Positions 15,325 through 17,033 of a stretch of 17,033 nucleotides of DNA are shown in pieces. Every line of letters begins with the position of its first letter. Positions within the stretch are counted from its first letter, which is position 1. The translations under genes were made by a program, and so were the position numbers. Origin of the DNA: JAHJFW01 sp038065635 (lineage in GTDB: Bacteria > Patescibacteriota > Patescibacteriia > 2-12-FULL-60-25); NCBI GenBank assembly GCA_038065635.1, contig JBBTQP010000096.1, positions 1 through 17,033 of the forward strand, given 5' to 3'. Under the pieces are notes generated by a model, which was given only the letters and a program-made list of their open reading frames with translations, ran no database searches and was not told the origin of the DNA.

Positions 15325-15696
15325 TCAAAGCATCTCCGCCATCCTTTCAAGTGCCAGACGTTCCATCTCATTATCGTCATAGTTATCGACGTGAGTTCCG
15401 ATACAAAGAAATACGATCATTGAACCGCTTACGGCAAACCATATTCGCGGATATTGATTAGGGCGTAAATTAGACTTTATTACCGCAAGCTCTGTTTTCC
15501 ATAGGGACCAAACGCCGTTTTGAATAACACGATGGATTTTCCCCGGAGTAATTTTTGTTTCGGGAGAAGTCGGATGAAAATGTATTTCGCAAACTTTTTG
15601 AAAACCCCTGAGCGACTCCCTTATAAAACGCATTCGCCGCTTTTCTAAAGCGGCGATCTCTTTTTCAAAACCGTCATGAAGTCGGAACTCCATCAT
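15325..15696 (-). CDS. RelE/HigB-like toxin paired with a Panacea antitoxin
   Basis: The 123-residue protein reads like a RelE-superfamily toxin. It has an N-terminal helical hairpin (about 7-40), a short basic strand region PGKIHRVI (51-58), a core WKTELAVIK and PRIWFAVSGSMIVFL strands, and a C-terminal CIGTHVDNYDDNE segment resembling the 'H…Y.D' tail of HigB/RelE-like toxins. RelE-type toxins generally cleave mRNA on ribosomes. Catalytic residues vary in the family and cannot be assigned with confidence. The start overlaps the antitoxin stop as ATGA (15693-15696), so it is translated only together with the antitoxin. It is convergent with the zinc-ribbon gene, 14 bases apart. The toxin call rests on both sequence and pairing. 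Confidence 0.72.
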   Translation of the reverse strand: MMEFRLHDGFEKEIAALEKRRMRFIRESLRGFQKVCEIHFHPTSPETKITPGKIHRVIQNGVWSLWKTELAVIKSNLRPNQYPRIWFAVSGSMIVFLCIGTHVDNYDDNEMERLALERMAEML

Positions 15697-16184
15697 AGGT
15701 CGCTGAAATCCGTTCCTCGATAGTAAGCGAATTCGTAAGGGATTTCTTGGTATGGTTCTGCGGAAGTATACGGCGCCTCGTGTGACAATACGGCGAGTTG
15801 TTCACCGTTTAATCCGCCATAGCGCTTGACGGTTCGATCAAGAATCTTGATTTCATCACTATTGAAAACGGATATGTCTGGTTTGATCAAACACTTATAT
15901 ATTTCCGTCGGCGCATACTGATCGCCCCATTCCTTCACCGAACTTACTGCCAAAGCTTTTTTTTCAGTGAGCCCGCGAACGATTTCGTCGAGTGCAGATG
16001 GGAGCGGTCCTTTTGGGAAAGCTCTATATACGTCACCTGTAATTGATTTTTGATTTATTTCGTAAAAATCAAAATCCGCGAAGTACAGGAGTTTCGCCAA
16101 TTTTTTCTTCCCTTTAATCTCTCCGCCAAGCTTTTGACAGAGATACAGGATTACTTCCTGATATTTTTCTTTGTTGATAGGCAT
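15693..16184 (-). CDS. Panacea-domain (DUF4065/SocA-like) antitoxin
   Basis: This 163-residue protein has the Panacea signature: KKLAKLLYFADFDFYE (27-42), SITGDVYRAFPKGPLPSAL (47-65) and a LNGEQLAVLSHE helix in the C-terminal half. The Panacea domain is known as a widespread antitoxin module that neutralises many unrelated toxins. Antitoxin-first order and the 4-base overlap with the toxin gene fit a toxin-antitoxin pair. The ATG at 16184 was chosen. An ATG at 16217 is in frame, but it sits directly after a -10-like TATACT (16219-16224), so it would lie upstream of the expected transcript start. The residues it adds are also outside the conserved domain. Confidence 0.88.
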   Translation of the reverse strand: MPINKEKYQEVILYLCQKLGGEIKGKKKLAKLLYFADFDFYEINQKSITGDVYRAFPKGPLPSALDEIVRGLTEKKALAVSSVKEWGDQYAPTEIYKCLIKPDISVFNSDEIKILDRTVKRYGGLNGEQLAVLSHEAPYTSAEPYQEIPYEFAYYRGTDFSDL

Positions 16185-16218
16185 AGAACAATACGGCTGA
16201 AGGGTACTCAACAACATG

Positions 16219-16227
16219 AGTATAGCA
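16219..16227 (-). promoter_or_regulatory. Candidate promoter of the toxin-antitoxin operon
   Basis: On the minus strand TGCTATACT is an extended -10 (TG-n-TATACT) in the short gap after tmk. Transcription would begin near 16212, leaving a leader of about 28 bases before the antitoxin ATG at 16184. CATG occurs on both sides of the -10 (16215-16218 and 16226-16229), a possible but unproven operator. No clear -35 is seen; any -35 would fall inside the tmk 3' end. Confidence 0.45.
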
Positions 16228-16233
16228 TGGAAA

Positions 16234-16968
16234 TTAAATTTTGCCTGTGAAAGAGGTTAGTGTTTGTCGCATTTTTTCCGCAATCTCCTCGCGCGTCTCG
16301 GATCCGTCCATCACGATAAGGCGTGTTCCGCGTGATGTTAGTGGCTCCGTAACTTCCGGCATTCTGTATCTCTCCGCCAAAGCGATTTGAAAAGCGGAGG
16401 CATCGTAAACGTGATTGTCGATTTTTTCTGCGCGATTCGCCAGACGTTCTTTTGCGATCGTCGGATCTATGTCGAGGAAGATGAATGCGTCCGGTGGAAA
16501 TGAAAGCGCGATGCGATTTCCTTCTAGCGACAGAAGCCACGGAATATCAACTCTCGATTCACTCCCATCCGTCTCGCTTTGTAGCGGTTGGTAAGCGAGC
16601 GATGACAGGAGGCCGCGATCTTGGATTACGATGCGTCCGTCTCTCGCTTGAAGAAATGGAAGAATGAGACGCGTATATTGCACTTCGCGATCGAGAGAGA
16701 ATGCTTCTGCCGCGAATCGCGCGTTGTACGGCGTATTCGTTCGGATTATTTCTTCTCGAATTTCTTTTCCTATTCCCGCATGCGTCGGCTCCGCCGTTAG
16801 CAGAACGTCAGCATCGCCGACATCTTCGAGCGTCGGATGGCGTCCGTTTTCTTTCGACCACGCCACCGTATCAATTACTCGCAATCCGCGTTCTTCTGCC
16901 CAAGCGCGTGCTGCATTAAGCAAGGTGGATTTTCCAGAGCCGTCGATTCCATCGATTTGGAGGAACAT
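16234..16968 (-). CDS. tmk: Thymidylate kinase
   Basis: Tmk phosphorylates dTMP to dTDP for DNA synthesis. The 244-residue protein has a P-loop GIDGSGKST (7-15), a LTAEPTHAGIGKEIR segment (57-71) that matches the EPxxxxxG..IR substrate loop, QDRGLLSSLAYQ (116-127) in place of the usual DRYxxSxxAYQ, and FLDIDPTIAKERLANR (164-179). It is longer than typical 205-215 residue enzymes because of extra residues near 36-55 and 128-150. The ATG at 16968 was chosen: the alternative TTG at 16980 lies inside the repeat copy at the right edge. The EPT.AGIG form resembles archaeal-type enzymes more than E. coli Tmk. It is followed by the toxin-antitoxin operon on the same strand. Confidence 0.92.
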   Translation of the reverse strand: MFLQIDGIDGSGKSTLLNAARAWAEERGLRVIDTVAWSKENGRHPTLEDVGDADVLLTAEPTHAGIGKEIREEIIRTNTPYNARFAAEAFSLDREVQYTRLILPFLQARDGRIVIQDRGLLSSLAYQPLQSETDGSESRVDIPWLLSLEGNRIALSFPPDAFIFLDIDPTIAKERLANRAEKIDNHVYDASAFQIALAERYRMPEVTEPLTSRGTRLIVMDGSETREEIAEKMRQTLTSFTGKI

Positions 16969-16971
16969 ATG

Positions 16972-17033
16972 GGGAGTCAAAAGTCTGTAAAGTCTATAAA
17001 GTCCGTAAAGTCCATCAAGACAGAGGGTAGGGG
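16972..17033. repeat. 9-mer 'TAAAGTC' repeat, copy at the right edge
   Basis: Positions 16972-17012 repeat the sequence at 11043-11083 with only two mismatches in 41, in the same orientation. The element begins 3 bases upstream of the tmk start codon, much as the other copy begins 1 base upstream of gatB. The array degrades after 17012 (CATCAAGACAGAGG…) and the window ends, so its full extent is unknown. Confidence 0.85.

Noticed and set aside
16185..16217. Longer antitoxin start at 16217
   Set aside because: It directly follows the extended -10 TGCTATACT, so it would not be on the transcript. The added residues are outside the Panacea domain.
16969..16980. TTG start at 16980 for tmk
   Set aside because: It lies inside the 41-bp repeat, and the extra four residues precede the normal MFLQIDGIDGSGKST start.

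Overview
The window looks like a piece of a bacterial chromosome from the Candidate Phyla Radiation (Patescibacteria, probably a Parcubacteria-type lineage). This is inferred from style, not from a marker gene. The pointers are a compact type IV pilus operon with a stand-alone receiver gene, very tight gene packing with ATGA overlaps, few convincing Shine-Dalgarno sequences, and intergenic 'TGTCATTCC' palindromes and 'TAAAGTC' 9-mer repeats. The standard code fits: several genes, including pilB, end cleanly in TGA, which argues against the recoded Gracilibacteria/SR1 lineages. No rRNA, tRNA, CRISPR array or insertion sequence was seen, and no stretch longer than 300 bases lacks a gene.

Region 1 (1-7095, minus strand) is a type IV pilus operon. 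In transcription order it reads: CheY-like receiver, pilB (assembly ATPase), pilC (platform protein), a GspH/FimT-like pseudopilin, a PilV/GspI-position pilin fused to a seven-repeat LVIVD beta-propeller, a PilW/GspJ-like pilin, a PilX/GspK-like pilin, and pilM, which runs off the left edge. The four minor pilins are in the H-I-J-K order of a pilus tip-priming complex. No pilY1 and no major pilin gene is visible, so the propeller pilin is a good candidate for the tip adhesin.

Region 2 (7143-11894) is housekeeping. miaB and miaA (plus strand, overlapping) make the ms2i6A37 tRNA modification. gatB (minus strand) overlaps the 3' end of miaA tail to tail. A six-segment membrane protein of unknown role follows, separated from gatB only by a large inverted 9-mer repeat.

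Region 3 (11936-16184) is accessory and defence-like. It holds a 930-residue MmeI-type (type IIL) restriction-modification enzyme with intact nuclease and methyltransferase motifs. Next is a small zinc-ribbon protein of unknown function, then, convergent to it, a Panacea-domain antitoxin with a RelE-like toxin. tmk (minus strand) closes the window. A 41-bp sequence occurs just upstream of both gatB and tmk (39/41 identical, same orientation), so it brackets the accessory block.
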